Assembly (NCBI GenBank): GCA_017397645.1 | Contig: JAFQIE010000044.1 | Span: 32,968-96,967 of the forward strand | Direction of reading: 5' to 3' | DNA length: 64,000 bases | Source: Lachnospiraceae bacterium | GTDB taxonomy: Bacteria > Bacillota > Clostridia > Lachnospirales > Lachnospiraceae | In this document: piece after piece, positions 27,151-36,207 of the stretch | Layout of the letters: every line of letters starts with the position of its first letter | How positions within the stretch are numbered: the stretch's first letter is position 1 | Position numbers and translations under genes: made by a program | Notes under the pieces: generated by a model | Database searches by the model: none | Seen by the model: the letters and a program-made list of their open reading frames with translations, nothing else | Told to the model about the DNA's origin: nothing

Positions 27151-28445
27151 TGAGTCCTTTTTGGTATGAAATGATTGTCCATCTCTGCGAAGCAGCGGTT
27201 GCCGGCATATTTTTGCTGAATCTATTGAGAACTAAATACAATGCTCTTTTGACGCTTTTATTATGGGTTCTAATTGGAATGGTAATCATTTTGATTGCTC
27301 CGAATTCTCTGATTTTCAGAATCATTGTGAGTGCGTTGACAGAGTTGGGGTTTGTGCTTTTCATGTATGAAGGTACATGGATGGTTAAGGTAAGTAAATT
27401 TTTAATTAAGCAGGGTATGGTGCTGTTAAGTTTAATAACATCCTATGCTTTATACACCGGAATCACCAAAAAGGACGTCCCCGTATTACATAACTGTACC
27501 GGTGAGGACTATACATATTGCTTGCTGTATCTTTTGATATTATCCATATCTACCTCTCTGGTTTATCAGTTTGTGAAAAAGAGAAGAGGAGTAGAAATTC
27601 CATGGATTGTGGGGACGCAACTTGTAATTGGTGTGGGAGAATGTACTGCGATTCTTGCAGTTGCCGCCATATCAGCAAATGTGATCAATGCGGAACGCTC
27701 AAACTATATCATAATCAGTGTGATTTGTATGATAGTGGCAAATGTGTCCATTGGCTTGCTTGCCTCCTATTTGTTGGGGCAACTGTTGGAATCAAAGGAT
27801 ATGGACTATGGCAGAGAAATCAGCAATATGGAATACAAATACTACGAAATGTCCGTAGAAATTGAAAAGAATATTCGTGCAATGAGACACGATATTTCCA
27901 ATCAGATACAAACCGTTTACGCTCTGTTCAAAAGTGGAGAGATCAAGAAGGGGATGGAGTTGATTGGTAGCCTAAAAGAGGGATATTCCCATATTGATCA
28001 AATCGTTTACTGTAATAATCCGGTAGTCAACATCATCCTTTCGAATAAAAAAAGAGATGCGGAAGCACGGGGGATAGAAACGCACATAAAGGTCAAGGAT
28101 TCTTTGGAGAGCATTCCGATTACAGATTATGATCTTTCGACTGTGATTTGCAATCTTTTGGACAATGCATTTGATGGGTGTATCAGTAGCGAACAAACAA
28201 ATCCAAGATTGGTTGTTGAGATTTTCTGTAAGAACCAGTACCTGGTAATACGCGTACTCAATTCCTGTAAGGTGAACATGGATTTTGAGGACACAGACAA
28301 TATTGAGACTACGAAAACGAGCGGGACCAACCATGGCTTTGGTATGCCGATTATCACAGGTATAGCAAAGAAATATCGCGGAGATTTTGTGGTGTCGGCG
28401 CGGAACGGAATTTTTACAGCAACCGTTGTGTTGTCTATGAAATAG
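27147..28445 (+). CDS. AgrC/GHKL-type sensor histidine kinase
   Basis: A 432-residue kinase. About six membrane spans occupy residues 5-200, then a coiled segment, the phospho-accepting histidine in MRHDISNQIQ (about residue 248), the N box NLLDNAFDGC (about 336) and the GFGMPII glycine motif. This layout is that of AgrC/ComD peptide sensors, which pair with LytTR regulators such as the one just upstream (ATGA overlap). No AgrB processing protease or pheromone peptide gene is visible beside it, so the ligand is unknown. Confidence 0.9.
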   Translation: MMSPFWYEMIVHLCEAAVAGIFLLNLLRTKYNALLTLLLWVLIGMVIILIAPNSLIFRIIVSALTELGFVLFMYEGTWMVKVSKFLIKQGMVLLSLITSYALYTGITKKDVPVLHNCTGEDYTYCLLYLLILSISTSLVYQFVKKRRGVEIPWIVGTQLVIGVGECTAILAVAAISANVINAERSNYIIISVICMIVANVSIGLLASYLLGQLLESKDMDYGREISNMEYKYYEMSVEIEKNIRAMRHDISNQIQTVYALFKSGEIKKGMELIGSLKEGYSHIDQIVYCNNPVVNIILSNKKRDAEARGIETHIKVKDSLESIPITDYDLSTVICNLLDNAFDGCISSEQTNPRLVVEIFCKNQYLVIRVLNSCKVNMDFEDTDNIETTKTSGTNHGFGMPIITGIAKKYRGDFVVSARNGIFTATVVLSMK

Positions 28446-28465
28446 AAATATAAGAGGTGAAACAA

Positions 28466-30223
28466 ATGGATATTAATCAAGTATGGCCGGAATGGCACGA
28501 GGATTGTGTCCTTGGAGAAGGCTCCTTTGGTAAAGTGTATCGGGCCAAAAGAGTGGAGTACGGAAGAACCTTCTTCTCTGCGATTAAGGTGCTTACGGTT
28601 CCCAAGAGTCAACAGGAAGTAAAGTATGCCAGAGCACAGGGGATGAATGATGCGGAAATCTATAATTATTTCCAAGGTCTGGTAGATAACCTGCTGAATG
28701 AGATAACGCTCATGGATAATCTGAAGGGTGCCAATAATATTGTGGGCATCGAGGACTATAGAATTATCGAGCGCCAGGGAGAAATCGGGTGGGATATCTT
28801 TATCCGCATGGAACTACTTACCCCGTTTGATAGTTTTGTTTCAAATCCGGAATTTACACAAAAAGATGTGATTCGTCTTGGTGTGGATATATGTACGGCA
28901 TTGGAAACCTGTGAGCAGAATTACATCGTGCATAGAGATATCAAACCTGACAATATCTTTATTTCCAAATTTGGTGAGTACAAATTGGGTGACTTCGGTA
29001 TTGCGAGAAAACTGGAAGCCACACAAGCCAACCTGTCCCGTAAAGGTACCTTGAATTACATGGCGCCGGAAGTATACAAGAGCGAGGAATATGGTTCCAA
29101 TGTAGATATCTATTCCTTGGGCTTGGTTTTATACACCTTGCTCAATAATAACAGAATCGCATTTTTACCTCCTTACCCTCAACAGATTACATACAAAGAT
29201 AATGAAGAGGCATTAGCACAGCGTCTTTCCGGTGCGGCGATTCCTCTGCCCTGTAATGCAAGCGCATCCCTTGGCACCGCCATTGTGAAAGCATGCGCAT
29301 ATAGACCGCAGGACAGATATCAGACGGCTACAGAATTTAAGAATGCGTTGATTGCCGAGTGGAACGTGCTTGTACAAAACGGAGATAACACCGGAATCAA
29401 TTCTGACGCGCTTCGTTTCCGTACTGACATTGATGAAAAATTAAAGAGCACAACCAACGATATGACAGCCAACGGTCGACTGGTATTCGAAGAGTATATG
29501 CAGGGGACCACAGTTCTGCAACAGGAAAGTGAGGGGGCTGCATCTGCAGGATATCAGCAGGGATATCAACAAGAATATGTTGCTACCGCAGACTATGAGT
29601 ACGGCACCGTCCGTGGCAATAAATTCTGCAGAATTCTTGCGTACGTATTAAATCTGGCCGTTTGTGTCCTTGCAATGGTGTTATTACTGCGAGACGATAG
29701 TTCCGCTCTGGTTCGCACCGTCGGTGCAGCAATGCTGGGAATGGGAATCTGCGCGTTGATGGCGGATAGAAACAGACGGTCAGTGGGAATTGCCTTGTCC
29801 GCACTATCGCTTGGATACATCTTGGAGGGCGCGGGCGTTTTGCTTGGAGGAATTCATGAAGAACTTCCGATGCAGGCGTTTGTCGTAGTGATATCAGGAT
29901 TGATTCTCCTATGCGGAGGTATCTCTATATTAGCCCAGAAGGAAATCCGTATGGGTGGATCCCTGTGCGTGGTGGCAATCGCCATTGAATGGATATTTAA
30001 TTTATACCAGCATGTTAATGGTGACCTTCACACGGACCTTTGGCATATTTTTGTTGGTATTGCGGCATTTGCCACATTTATATGGTCCTACGGATATGAC
30101 AGCCGGGATGAGGTTGAGGGTATCCGTAAGATTCTCCACATCGGTGCTTATGTTGTATCCGGCGTGGTAGCTATCTTAAGTGTATCACATGCAATCACTG
30201 TTATTTTAGAAATTCTGAAGTGA
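28466..30223 (+). CDS. Ser/Thr protein kinase with multi-span membrane domain
   Basis: A 585-residue kinase. The kinase domain (about 10-300) has glycine loop GEGSFGKVY, K41 in AIKV, catalytic D158 in HRDIKPDN, D176 in GDFGIARK and GTLNYMAPEVY. A flexible linker contains GTTVL (347-351) and Gln/Tyr-rich repeats. About seven membrane spans fill residues 390-585, so there is no large external sensor domain. The TTVL motif matches those in the FHA protein at 43584 and could be an autophosphorylated docking site. ATG 28466 has AGAGGTG upstream; GTG 28457 is an alternative. Paired with the PP2C gene 13 bases downstream. Confidence 0.9.
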   Translation: MDINQVWPEWHEDCVLGEGSFGKVYRAKRVEYGRTFFSAIKVLTVPKSQQEVKYARAQGMNDAEIYNYFQGLVDNLLNEITLMDNLKGANNIVGIEDYRIIERQGEIGWDIFIRMELLTPFDSFVSNPEFTQKDVIRLGVDICTALETCEQNYIVHRDIKPDNIFISKFGEYKLGDFGIARKLEATQANLSRKGTLNYMAPEVYKSEEYGSNVDIYSLGLVLYTLLNNNRIAFLPPYPQQITYKDNEEALAQRLSGAAIPLPCNASASLGTAIVKACAYRPQDRYQTATEFKNALIAEWNVLVQNGDNTGINSDALRFRTDIDEKLKSTTNDMTANGRLVFEEYMQGTTVLQQESEGAASAGYQQGYQQEYVATADYEYGTVRGNKFCRILAYVLNLAVCVLAMVLLLRDDSSALVRTVGAAMLGMGICALMADRNRRSVGIALSALSLGYILEGAGVLLGGIHEELPMQAFVVVISGLILLCGGISILAQKEIRMGGSLCVVAIAIEWIFNLYQHVNGDLHTDLWHIFVGIAAFATFIWSYGYDSRDEVEGIRKILHIGAYVVSGVVAILSVSHAITVILEILK

Positions 30224-30236
30224 TGAAGGGAGAACT

Positions 30237-31007
30237 ATGATTTTTCAAGTAAAAGCTTCATGTGGTTCGTTCATTGGGGACGGACGCAACAATAACGAGG
30301 ATAATTTTTATTTCAATCAAAAACATTTGCCGGAACAAAACAAGGGGTTAAAGAACCCTATCAAATATGATGGCGCAACATCAGACAGTATTCTGTTTGC
30401 TGTTTTTGATGGCATGGGTGGCGAAGTGAACGGAGAGGAAGCCTCCTGCCGTGCCAGTGAGGTGTTTGCGGATGAGTATAAAAAACTAGAAGGACTTGCG
30501 CTATCCGGTAAAGAGTTGATGATTAGAGCTTGTCAGAAGGCAAATGATGTTATCAATGAGATTGCCGAAAGCAAACACATTGGCACTATGGGGACCACTG
30601 TTGCTGCGGTGTACTTAACCCAAGACGAAGTGGTGTCCTGCAATATGGGAGACAGTAAGATTTTTCGAATCCGGGAAGGCCAGATGGTGCAGATTTCGGA
30701 GGACCATACGGATGAAAAGATCATACAGTCTATGGGATTAAATAAAAAACCGGTGTTACTACAGTATTTGGGGATTTCTGATACGGAAATGGCAATAGAC
30801 CCCTATATTACCAAGGGGGATATTCAAGATGGGGATGTATTTGTGCTCTGTAGTGACGGCGTCACAGACTTCCTTTCTTCAGAAGAAATGTATGAATTGA
30901 TAAAGGATAGAACAGCGGACGAAGCCACCAGATGCATTCTTGCCGAAGTGGATAAAAAAGGTGGTTCGGACAACGCAACAATTATCATTGCTAAAATGAC
31001 GGCATGA
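30237..31007 (+). CDS. Second PP2C-family Ser/Thr phosphatase
   Basis: A 256-residue PP2C enzyme with motifs GDGRNNNEDNF (14-24), VFDGMGG, GTMGTTVAAVYL, CNMGDSKIF, LCSDGVTDFL and the final GGSDNATIIIAKM. It probably reverses the kinase encoded immediately upstream. It is distinct from the PP2C at 9422 in sequence and acts as the second phosphatase of the locus. It ends 13 bases before the Tad ATPase gene, so this kinase/phosphatase pair appears to be transcribed with the pilus genes. Confidence 0.92.
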   Translation: MIFQVKASCGSFIGDGRNNNEDNFYFNQKHLPEQNKGLKNPIKYDGATSDSILFAVFDGMGGEVNGEEASCRASEVFADEYKKLEGLALSGKELMIRACQKANDVINEIAESKHIGTMGTTVAAVYLTQDEVVSCNMGDSKIFRIREGQMVQISEDHTDEKIIQSMGLNKKPVLLQYLGISDTEMAIDPYITKGDIQDGDVFVLCSDGVTDFLSSEEMYELIKDRTADEATRCILAEVDKKGGSDNATIIIAKMTA

Positions 31008-31020
31008 GGGGTAAATCGAT

Positions 31021-32259
31021 ATGGCTATAGAGATGGAACAGGATTTGGTCCTGAAAATTAAAAAAATAGTAACGGATGAGCTTCCCCTCAGTAAGCTGAG
31101 CGACGAAGAACTTCGTTCTGAAATCGAAGTAATCGTGGATGAACAGACCCGGGGACAGTATATGGGTGTCAGCGCCCGTGTAAACCTCGTGGAGCAGGTG
31201 TACAGTTCTATTCGAGGTTTTGGCTTATTGGACTCTATCATCAGTGATGACAGTATCACGGAGGTTATGATCAACGGTCCGGAGAACGTATTTATAGAGA
31301 AAAACGGTAAGTTGAAAAAACTGGACGCCACTTTTGAGAGTCAGAGACGATTAGAGGATATTATCCAGCGTATCGTAGGTCTGGCAGGTCGAGAAGTAAA
31401 CCAGGCAAATCCTATCTGTGATACCAGACTTCCTGACGGCTCCCGTGTAAATGTGGTCTTGCCGCCCATTGCACTTTGTGGTCCCACGCTGACCATCCGT
31501 AAATTCTCAAAGACACCTATGACGATTGAGAAATTGATTCAGTATGGCTCTATCACAGAGGAAATTGCCGAGAAATTGGAACTCTTGGTAAAAGCAAAAT
31601 ATAACATCTTCATCAGTGGCGGTACCGGTTCCGGTAAAACCACATTCCTTAATGCATTGTCAAACTTCATCCCTAAGGATGAACGTGTCATCACCATCGA
31701 GGATTCGGCGGAATTGCAGATCACCGGCGTAGAGAACCTGGTAAGCCTGGAAACCAGAAATGCCAATACTTCCGGTGAAGGACAGATTACGATTCGAGAC
31801 CTGATTAAATCGTCTCTTCGTATGAGACCTGAACGTATTGTTGTAGGAGAGGTCCGTGGCGGAGAAGCATTGGACATGCTCCAGGCGATGAATACCGGTC
31901 ACGATGGTTCCCTTTCCACCGGCCACGCCAACTCCACGGAAGATATGTTGAGCCGTTTGGAAACCATGGTTTTGCAGGGCGCTTCAGGACTACCCCTGGA
32001 GGCGATTCGCCACCAGATTGGATCGGCCATTGATATCATCATTCACTTGTCCAGACTCCGTGACAAGTCTCGTAAGACCATGGAGATTACTGAGGTGGTT
32101 GGTTATAAGGATGGCGAGATTCTGCTCAATCCTCTGTATGTATTCGAGGAGGATGAAAGATCTACACTGGAAAGGGTATCCGGGTCTTTAGTTAGAACTG
32201 CAAATCCCTTGCAGAATGATTTCAAACTACGAATTTCCGGTATCAAGACAAAAATCTAA
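31021..32259 (+). CDS. tadA: Tad pilus secretion ATPase TadA/CpaF
   Basis: A 412-residue type II/IV secretion ATPase. It has an N-terminal helical domain, the CpaF-specific SITEVMINGPENVFIEKNGK segment, DTRLPDGSRVNVV, Walker A GGTGSGKTT (about 200-208), an Asp box near ITIEDSAELQ, Walker B with VVGEVRGGEALD and the His box in STGHANST. It is a cytoplasmic hexameric motor that drives Flp pilin assembly. First pilus gene of the operon, directly behind the kinase/phosphatase pair. Confidence 0.95.
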   Translation: MAIEMEQDLVLKIKKIVTDELPLSKLSDEELRSEIEVIVDEQTRGQYMGVSARVNLVEQVYSSIRGFGLLDSIISDDSITEVMINGPENVFIEKNGKLKKLDATFESQRRLEDIIQRIVGLAGREVNQANPICDTRLPDGSRVNVVLPPIALCGPTLTIRKFSKTPMTIEKLIQYGSITEEIAEKLELLVKAKYNIFISGGTGSGKTTFLNALSNFIPKDERVITIEDSAELQITGVENLVSLETRNANTSGEGQITIRDLIKSSLRMRPERIVVGEVRGGEALDMLQAMNTGHDGSLSTGHANSTEDMLSRLETMVLQGASGLPLEAIRHQIGSAIDIIIHLSRLRDKSRKTMEITEVVGYKDGEILLNPLYVFEEDERSTLERVSGSLVRTANPLQNDFKLRISGIKTKI

Positions 32260-32288
32260 GGTCAAATTTTACAAGAAAAAGTCGATTT

Positions 32289-32329
32289 TTGACATTAGCG
32301 CGTTAAAGCAGATAAATTGTTATACAATT
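32289..32329 (+). promoter_or_regulatory. Possible internal promoter with palindrome before tadZ
   Basis: The 97-base gap between tadA and tadZ has TTGACA (32289-32294) and an AT-rich -10 candidate near 32312-32318. The perfect inverted repeat AATTGT-TAT-ACAATT (32315-32329) overlaps or follows it. It could be an internal promoter/operator for the rest of the pilus genes. Confidence 0.4.
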
Positions 32330-32356
32330 ATCTGAATCGAAACAGGAGGAAATACC

Positions 32357-33412
32357 ATGAGAATTAAACTGGCTATTTTAGAAAGCGATTCCGCGTATTT
32401 GCGTCGTGTAGTGCCGATGTTCAATAGCAAATTTGCGGAAGAACTGGAAATATATTCATTTACAGAAATTGATGCGGCGATGGATTGCCTAGAAGAGAAA
32501 AAGATAGATGTATTCCTGGCCACCAATAACTTTAAGATTGATTTCACTTTAATACCGAAGCGATGCGGCTTTGCTTACCTGGTGGAAAGTCTGGATATTG
32601 ATTCCATTGACGGACACAAGGCGGTGTGTAAATTCCAAAAGGGTGATTTGATTTATAAGCAGGTGCTTAGCATCTATTCCGAGCATATGCCTAATATCAC
32701 GGGTATCGCCCAAAACGAAAACGGCGCCATGAAGACCATTTGCTTCTGTTCGCCCTGTGGCGGTGTGGGTACCTCTACTGCGGCAGCAGGATGTGCCATT
32801 GCGTTGGTAAATGCAGGCTATAGGGTACTGTATTTGAACACCGAGATTTACGGTGAGGCAGATAACTTCTTCTCCTGTGACGGACAGTTTGATTTCAGCG
32901 ATGTAATCTACGCCGTGAAGAGCAATAAGACCAATCGTGCAATGAAATTACAGAGTACGGTAAAGCAGGATGCCACAGGCGTCAGCTTCTATTCTTCAGT
33001 GAAAGTACCCTTGGATATGATGGAGATGAAGCCTGCAGACTATATCACCCTGCAGGATGAGTTTAGAAAACTTGGTTGTTATGATTACGTGGTAGTGGAT
33101 ATGGAATTCCCTAAAGTGATGTCTGGTTTTGAGTTTTTCGAACACTGCCATTCAGTGGTGCTTGTAACGGACGGCGGCGCTAACGCGGAGGTTAAACTGA
33201 CCAAAGCCATCAGGGCAGTACAGATCATAGACAGCACTGCAGAATTTGCACTGCAGCCCAGGCTGTGGCTGTTGAGAAACAAAAGCGCATCAAATGAGCT
33301 AACGCAAAATGAGGTACGTGTATTGGGTTCCTTCCCTATATACCAAAGTGTAGCTCCGGCTCAAATGGCAAAGCAGTTGTCACTGTCTGATATGTTCAAA
33401 CAACTCATTTAG
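32357..33412 (+). CDS. tadZ: TadZ/CpaE-like ParA-family localisation protein
   Basis: A 351-residue protein with an N-terminal receiver-like domain lacking phosphorylation residues (about 1-115) and a ParA/MinD-type domain. The deviant Walker A appears as CGGVGTST (about 133-140), in which both lysines normally seen (KGGxGKS) are replaced. It may therefore bind but not hydrolyse ATP, or neither. TadZ/CpaE proteins place the Tad machine at cell poles. Start fixed by AGGAGG. The ParA-like second half has YVVVDMEF as Walker B. Confidence 0.85.
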   Translation: MRIKLAILESDSAYLRRVVPMFNSKFAEELEIYSFTEIDAAMDCLEEKKIDVFLATNNFKIDFTLIPKRCGFAYLVESLDIDSIDGHKAVCKFQKGDLIYKQVLSIYSEHMPNITGIAQNENGAMKTICFCSPCGGVGTSTAAAGCAIALVNAGYRVLYLNTEIYGEADNFFSCDGQFDFSDVIYAVKSNKTNRAMKLQSTVKQDATGVSFYSSVKVPLDMMEMKPADYITLQDEFRKLGCYDYVVVDMEFPKVMSGFEFFEHCHSVVLVTDGGANAEVKLTKAIRAVQIIDSTAEFALQPRLWLLRNKSASNELTQNEVRVLGSFPIYQSVAPAQMAKQLSLSDMFKQLI

Positions 33413-33428
33413 AAAGGTAGAAACGGCG

Positions 33429-34283
33429 ATGAAAAAGAAGAAAAACACGCAAAACATACCAACCTATGAGGTGTCAGGCACCAATCGAAAGATGATAAAC
33501 TACAAAGTTTATCAAATGACTTCCAATGAGAAACTTCTATACTTTCTGTTGGCATTTGTGATTGGTGCAATTGTGGCGTATCTCTTTTATGGTGGTATCG
33601 GTAAGGATGATTATGGTAGCCCCACCACGCTGACCTACATTCTGGATGTGTCCATTATGGCGGTAATCGGCGTCGTGACAGCCATTCTGTTTCTGCCTAT
33701 TCGACGGGAACAGATTATCGAAGCCAGAAGGAAACAATTGAGAAAGCAGTTCATCGATTTGCTGGACTCTTTGGCAACCTCTATTGCTTCCGGTAAAAAT
33801 GTACATAATGCATTTATGGCGGCAAGAGAGGACTTGCTGGTGCAATATCAGCCCGATGCTTACATTATGCAGGAGGTAGATAATATCGTCAGTGGTATCC
33901 AAAACAACTTGGATGTGGGCGCCATGCTGATTAACTTCGGAGAGCGCAGTGGCATTCAAGATATTCGTACCTTTGGCAGGGTATTCGAACTTTCCTATTC
34001 TAAAGGTGCTAACCTAAACGACGTGATTCGAAACTGCCACCTCATTTTGAGCAACAAGTGTGAGATTGAAGACGAGATTGAGACGAAGGTTGCATCCAAC
34101 AAGAACGAACAGAACATCATGGTGATTATGCCCATAATTCTGGTAGCAATGATTAAGATGTCAGACCCTGATTTCGCAGGCAACTTTACAACACCTACCG
34201 GTATCATCTGTACCACAATTGCCGTGGGAGCATTTGTGGGTGCATACCTGTTAGGTAGAAAAATTCTGAAGATAGAGGTGTAA
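33429..34283 (+). CDS. tadB: Tad pilus inner-membrane platform protein TadB
   Basis: A 284-residue GspF-type membrane protein. Two spans lie near 35-55 and 70-90, followed by a cytoplasmic helical domain with RKQFIDLLDSLATSIASG (typical of TadB) and FGRVFELSYSKGANLNDVI, then two C-terminal spans. It forms the membrane platform with TadC that couples the TadA motor to pilin extraction. Four bases separate its stop codon from the tadC ATG. Confidence 0.9.
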   Translation: MKKKKNTQNIPTYEVSGTNRKMINYKVYQMTSNEKLLYFLLAFVIGAIVAYLFYGGIGKDDYGSPTTLTYILDVSIMAVIGVVTAILFLPIRREQIIEARRKQLRKQFIDLLDSLATSIASGKNVHNAFMAAREDLLVQYQPDAYIMQEVDNIVSGIQNNLDVGAMLINFGERSGIQDIRTFGRVFELSYSKGANLNDVIRNCHLILSNKCEIEDEIETKVASNKNEQNIMVIMPIILVAMIKMSDPDFAGNFTTPTGIICTTIAVGAFVGAYLLGRKILKIEV

Positions 34284-34286
34284 AAA

Positions 34287-35159
34287 ATGGCATTGAATAT
34301 TATATTTTTGGCTCTATCTACGATAGCATGCCTTTCCTTCTTGATTTTGCTCTTAATTTCCGGAGAGTTCGAGGAGTATATTAAACCGTTGGACAGTAAG
34401 GTGTTCATGTTACCGGAAATCTACGGTGTGGGATTCAAGGTCCTAAAGATTTTCAAGTTTCAGTATAAAACCCGAGGGGCAAATAAGCTGAGAGAGAATA
34501 TGGCCATTCTCTACAGTGAGAGATATGCGGAGTATTACATGCGTGTGTTATATGCGCAGAAAATCAGCATTGCCTATCTGATCTTTGCGGTGGGATGCGC
34601 CATCAGTGCATTAGCAGACGGGACCGATAAAATAGTGATGTTTGTATTGGTCTGTGTGGTTTGTTTTGCAGTATATTACACCTTGGGACAGGCTCCCGCG
34701 GACCAACTGAAAAAGCGCGGTGAAAGGTTTATGGATGAATTTCCCAATGCAGTATCCACCATCGCCCTCTTAGTGAATTCTGGTATGATTCTCCGGGAAG
34801 CGTGGCGGGAAGTGTCCATGTCACATGACAGTGAGTTGTACATGGAAATGCGTAAGATGAACGAAGATATCGACAATGGTGTATCGGAAATTGACGCATT
34901 GTATGCATTCAGTAATCGGTGTGTTGTTTCGGATATCAAGAAATTTACATCATTTATTGTGCAAGGTCTGGAAAAAGGAAGCAAAGACTTAGCTAGTGCG
35001 CTGAGAATTCAAACCAATGAATTGTGGCAGATGAAAAAGCAAAACACCTTGCGACGAGGGGAACTTGCTTCCAGTAAACTGATGATACCCCTGATGGTGA
35101 TGTTTGTGGGGATTCTCATCATGGTCATGGGACCGATTATGACGAATCTTGGTATTTAA
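34287..35159 (+). CDS. tadC: Tad pilus inner-membrane platform protein TadC
   Basis: A 290-residue GspF-type partner of TadB. Hydrophobic spans lie at the N terminus, near 95-130 and at the C terminus (MIPLMVMFVGILIMVMGPI). The cytoplasmic domain contains FMDEFPNAVSTIALLVNSG and FIVQGLEKGSKDLASAL, the GspF signatures. Start has GAGGTG eight bases upstream. Works with TadB as a heteromeric platform. Confidence 0.9.
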   Translation: MALNIIFLALSTIACLSFLILLLISGEFEEYIKPLDSKVFMLPEIYGVGFKVLKIFKFQYKTRGANKLRENMAILYSERYAEYYMRVLYAQKISIAYLIFAVGCAISALADGTDKIVMFVLVCVVCFAVYYTLGQAPADQLKKRGERFMDEFPNAVSTIALLVNSGMILREAWREVSMSHDSELYMEMRKMNEDIDNGVSEIDALYAFSNRCVVSDIKKFTSFIVQGLEKGSKDLASALRIQTNELWQMKKQNTLRRGELASSKLMIPLMVMFVGILIMVMGPIMTNLGI

Positions 35160-35215
35160 GAGAGAGACTCTCTTGAAAATAAACTAACAAACAATGAAAA
35201 ATGGAGGGAACAAAT

Positions 35216-35443
35216 ATGTCCAACTTAGTAAACAAAATGTATTTTAAAGCACTGTATATGAAGAGCAAAGCAATGAATGCTTTGAAGAATGAAAGAGGAG
35301 AAGCCAACCTCATTTCCATTATTTTGATCCTTGCAATCGTTATTGCGCTTGCACTCGTTTTTAAGGATAACATTAAGAAACTCTTCGATCAGATTTGGGG
35401 ATCAATGTTTGAGGATACAACTAGCGGATTGACTAATTATTAA
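35216..35443 (+). CDS. flp: Flp-type IVb major pilin
   Basis: A 75-residue prepilin with a basic leader (MSNLVNKMYFKALYMKSKAM...), an NERGEANLISIILILAIV segment where the prepilin peptidase would cleave after G, a hydrophobic assembly helix and a short polar tail. Length and layout fit Flp1 pilins of Clostridia. The ATG at 35216 follows a strong GGAGGG. A GC-rich hairpin directly behind the gene probably stabilises its mRNA or ends most transcripts, giving high pilin levels relative to downstream genes. Confidence 0.9.
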   Translation: MSNLVNKMYFKALYMKSKAMNALKNERGEANLISIILILAIVIALALVFKDNIKKLFDQIWGSMFEDTTSGLTNY

Positions 35444-35457
35444 TAGGATTTATGCTC

Positions 35458-35498
35458 CCCCGCCGCTACCTACGGTGGCGGCGGGGAAAACTCTTTTA
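35458..35498 (+). terminator. GC-rich hairpin behind the pilin gene
   Basis: CCCCGCCGC (35458-35466) pairs with GCGGCGGGG (35478-35486), extended inward by TACC/GGTG around a TAC loop, then AAAACTCTTTT. Probably a partial terminator and 3' stabiliser for pilin mRNA. Confidence 0.75.
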
Positions 35499-35511
35499 GG
35501 AGAATAGAAGA

Positions 35512-36189
35512 ATGATTTATTTATGGTTTGTTCTGATAGCCCTTGCGTCCGTATGCGGTATCGCGGTTGTATCCGGTCGAAAGGGTGTTATCGACTTGGG
35601 AGAAAAGATAAGAATCTATAAGCCTTGCGAGGACGATATTGTCCCTTACAGAGGTAAAAAACTAATCTTGATTACAATCATCTGTTTTGCCTTGGCACTG
35701 GCGATGCAGATTTCCTTATATAAAAACACAGAAATGATGAACTTTATCAAGTTATACGGATTGTTTTTGATTGTGATGTGTGCCGGAATCATTGATGCCA
35801 AGAGAAAAATCATCCCCAATATCCTCATTTTTGCAGGATTAATTTTTAGGGTAGGGATTTATGTATACGAAATATTCTTGGCGAAAGATATGAAGCAAAT
35901 CATCATCAACGATGCCATCGGTTTCGTCATCGGATTCGTACTTTTAGCGGTGGTGTCGTTGGTTTCCAAAGGTGGACTCGGTTTTGGTGATGCCAAACTG
36001 TTCGGTGTCATAGGCATCATATCCGGTGCATATTGCACCTACAGTACTCTGTTGATGAGTTTGATATTATCTACAATCATTTCGTTGATTGGGATTGCGA
36101 CTAAAAGGATGAATCGCAAGGATGCCTATCCGTTCGGACCCTGTATTGCGGCAGGATATATCATTGCAGTTCTTTTGACCAGTTATTGA
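35512..36189 (+). CDS. tadV: Prepilin peptidase, A24 family (TadV/CpaA-like)
   Basis: A 225-residue membrane aspartic protease with about six spans. Catalytic aspartates are D95 in AGIIDAKRKIIPN and D160 in GFGDAKL, the two A24 signatures. It lacks the N-terminal cysteine/methylase domain of PilD-type enzymes, as usual for TadV. A separate gene at 58355 encodes exactly such an N-terminal domain. It cleaves the leader of Flp and of the TadE-like proteins encoded nearby. AGGAG lies eight bases before the ATG. Confidence 0.93.
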   Translation: MIYLWFVLIALASVCGIAVVSGRKGVIDLGEKIRIYKPCEDDIVPYRGKKLILITIICFALALAMQISLYKNTEMMNFIKLYGLFLIVMCAGIIDAKRKIIPNILIFAGLIFRVGIYVYEIFLAKDMKQIIINDAIGFVIGFVLLAVVSLVSKGGLGFGDAKLFGVIGIISGAYCTYSTLLMSLILSTIISLIGIATKRMNRKDAYPFGPCIAAGYIIAVLLTSY

Positions 36190-36207
36190 TAAGGAGTGAC
36201 GGAAGAA

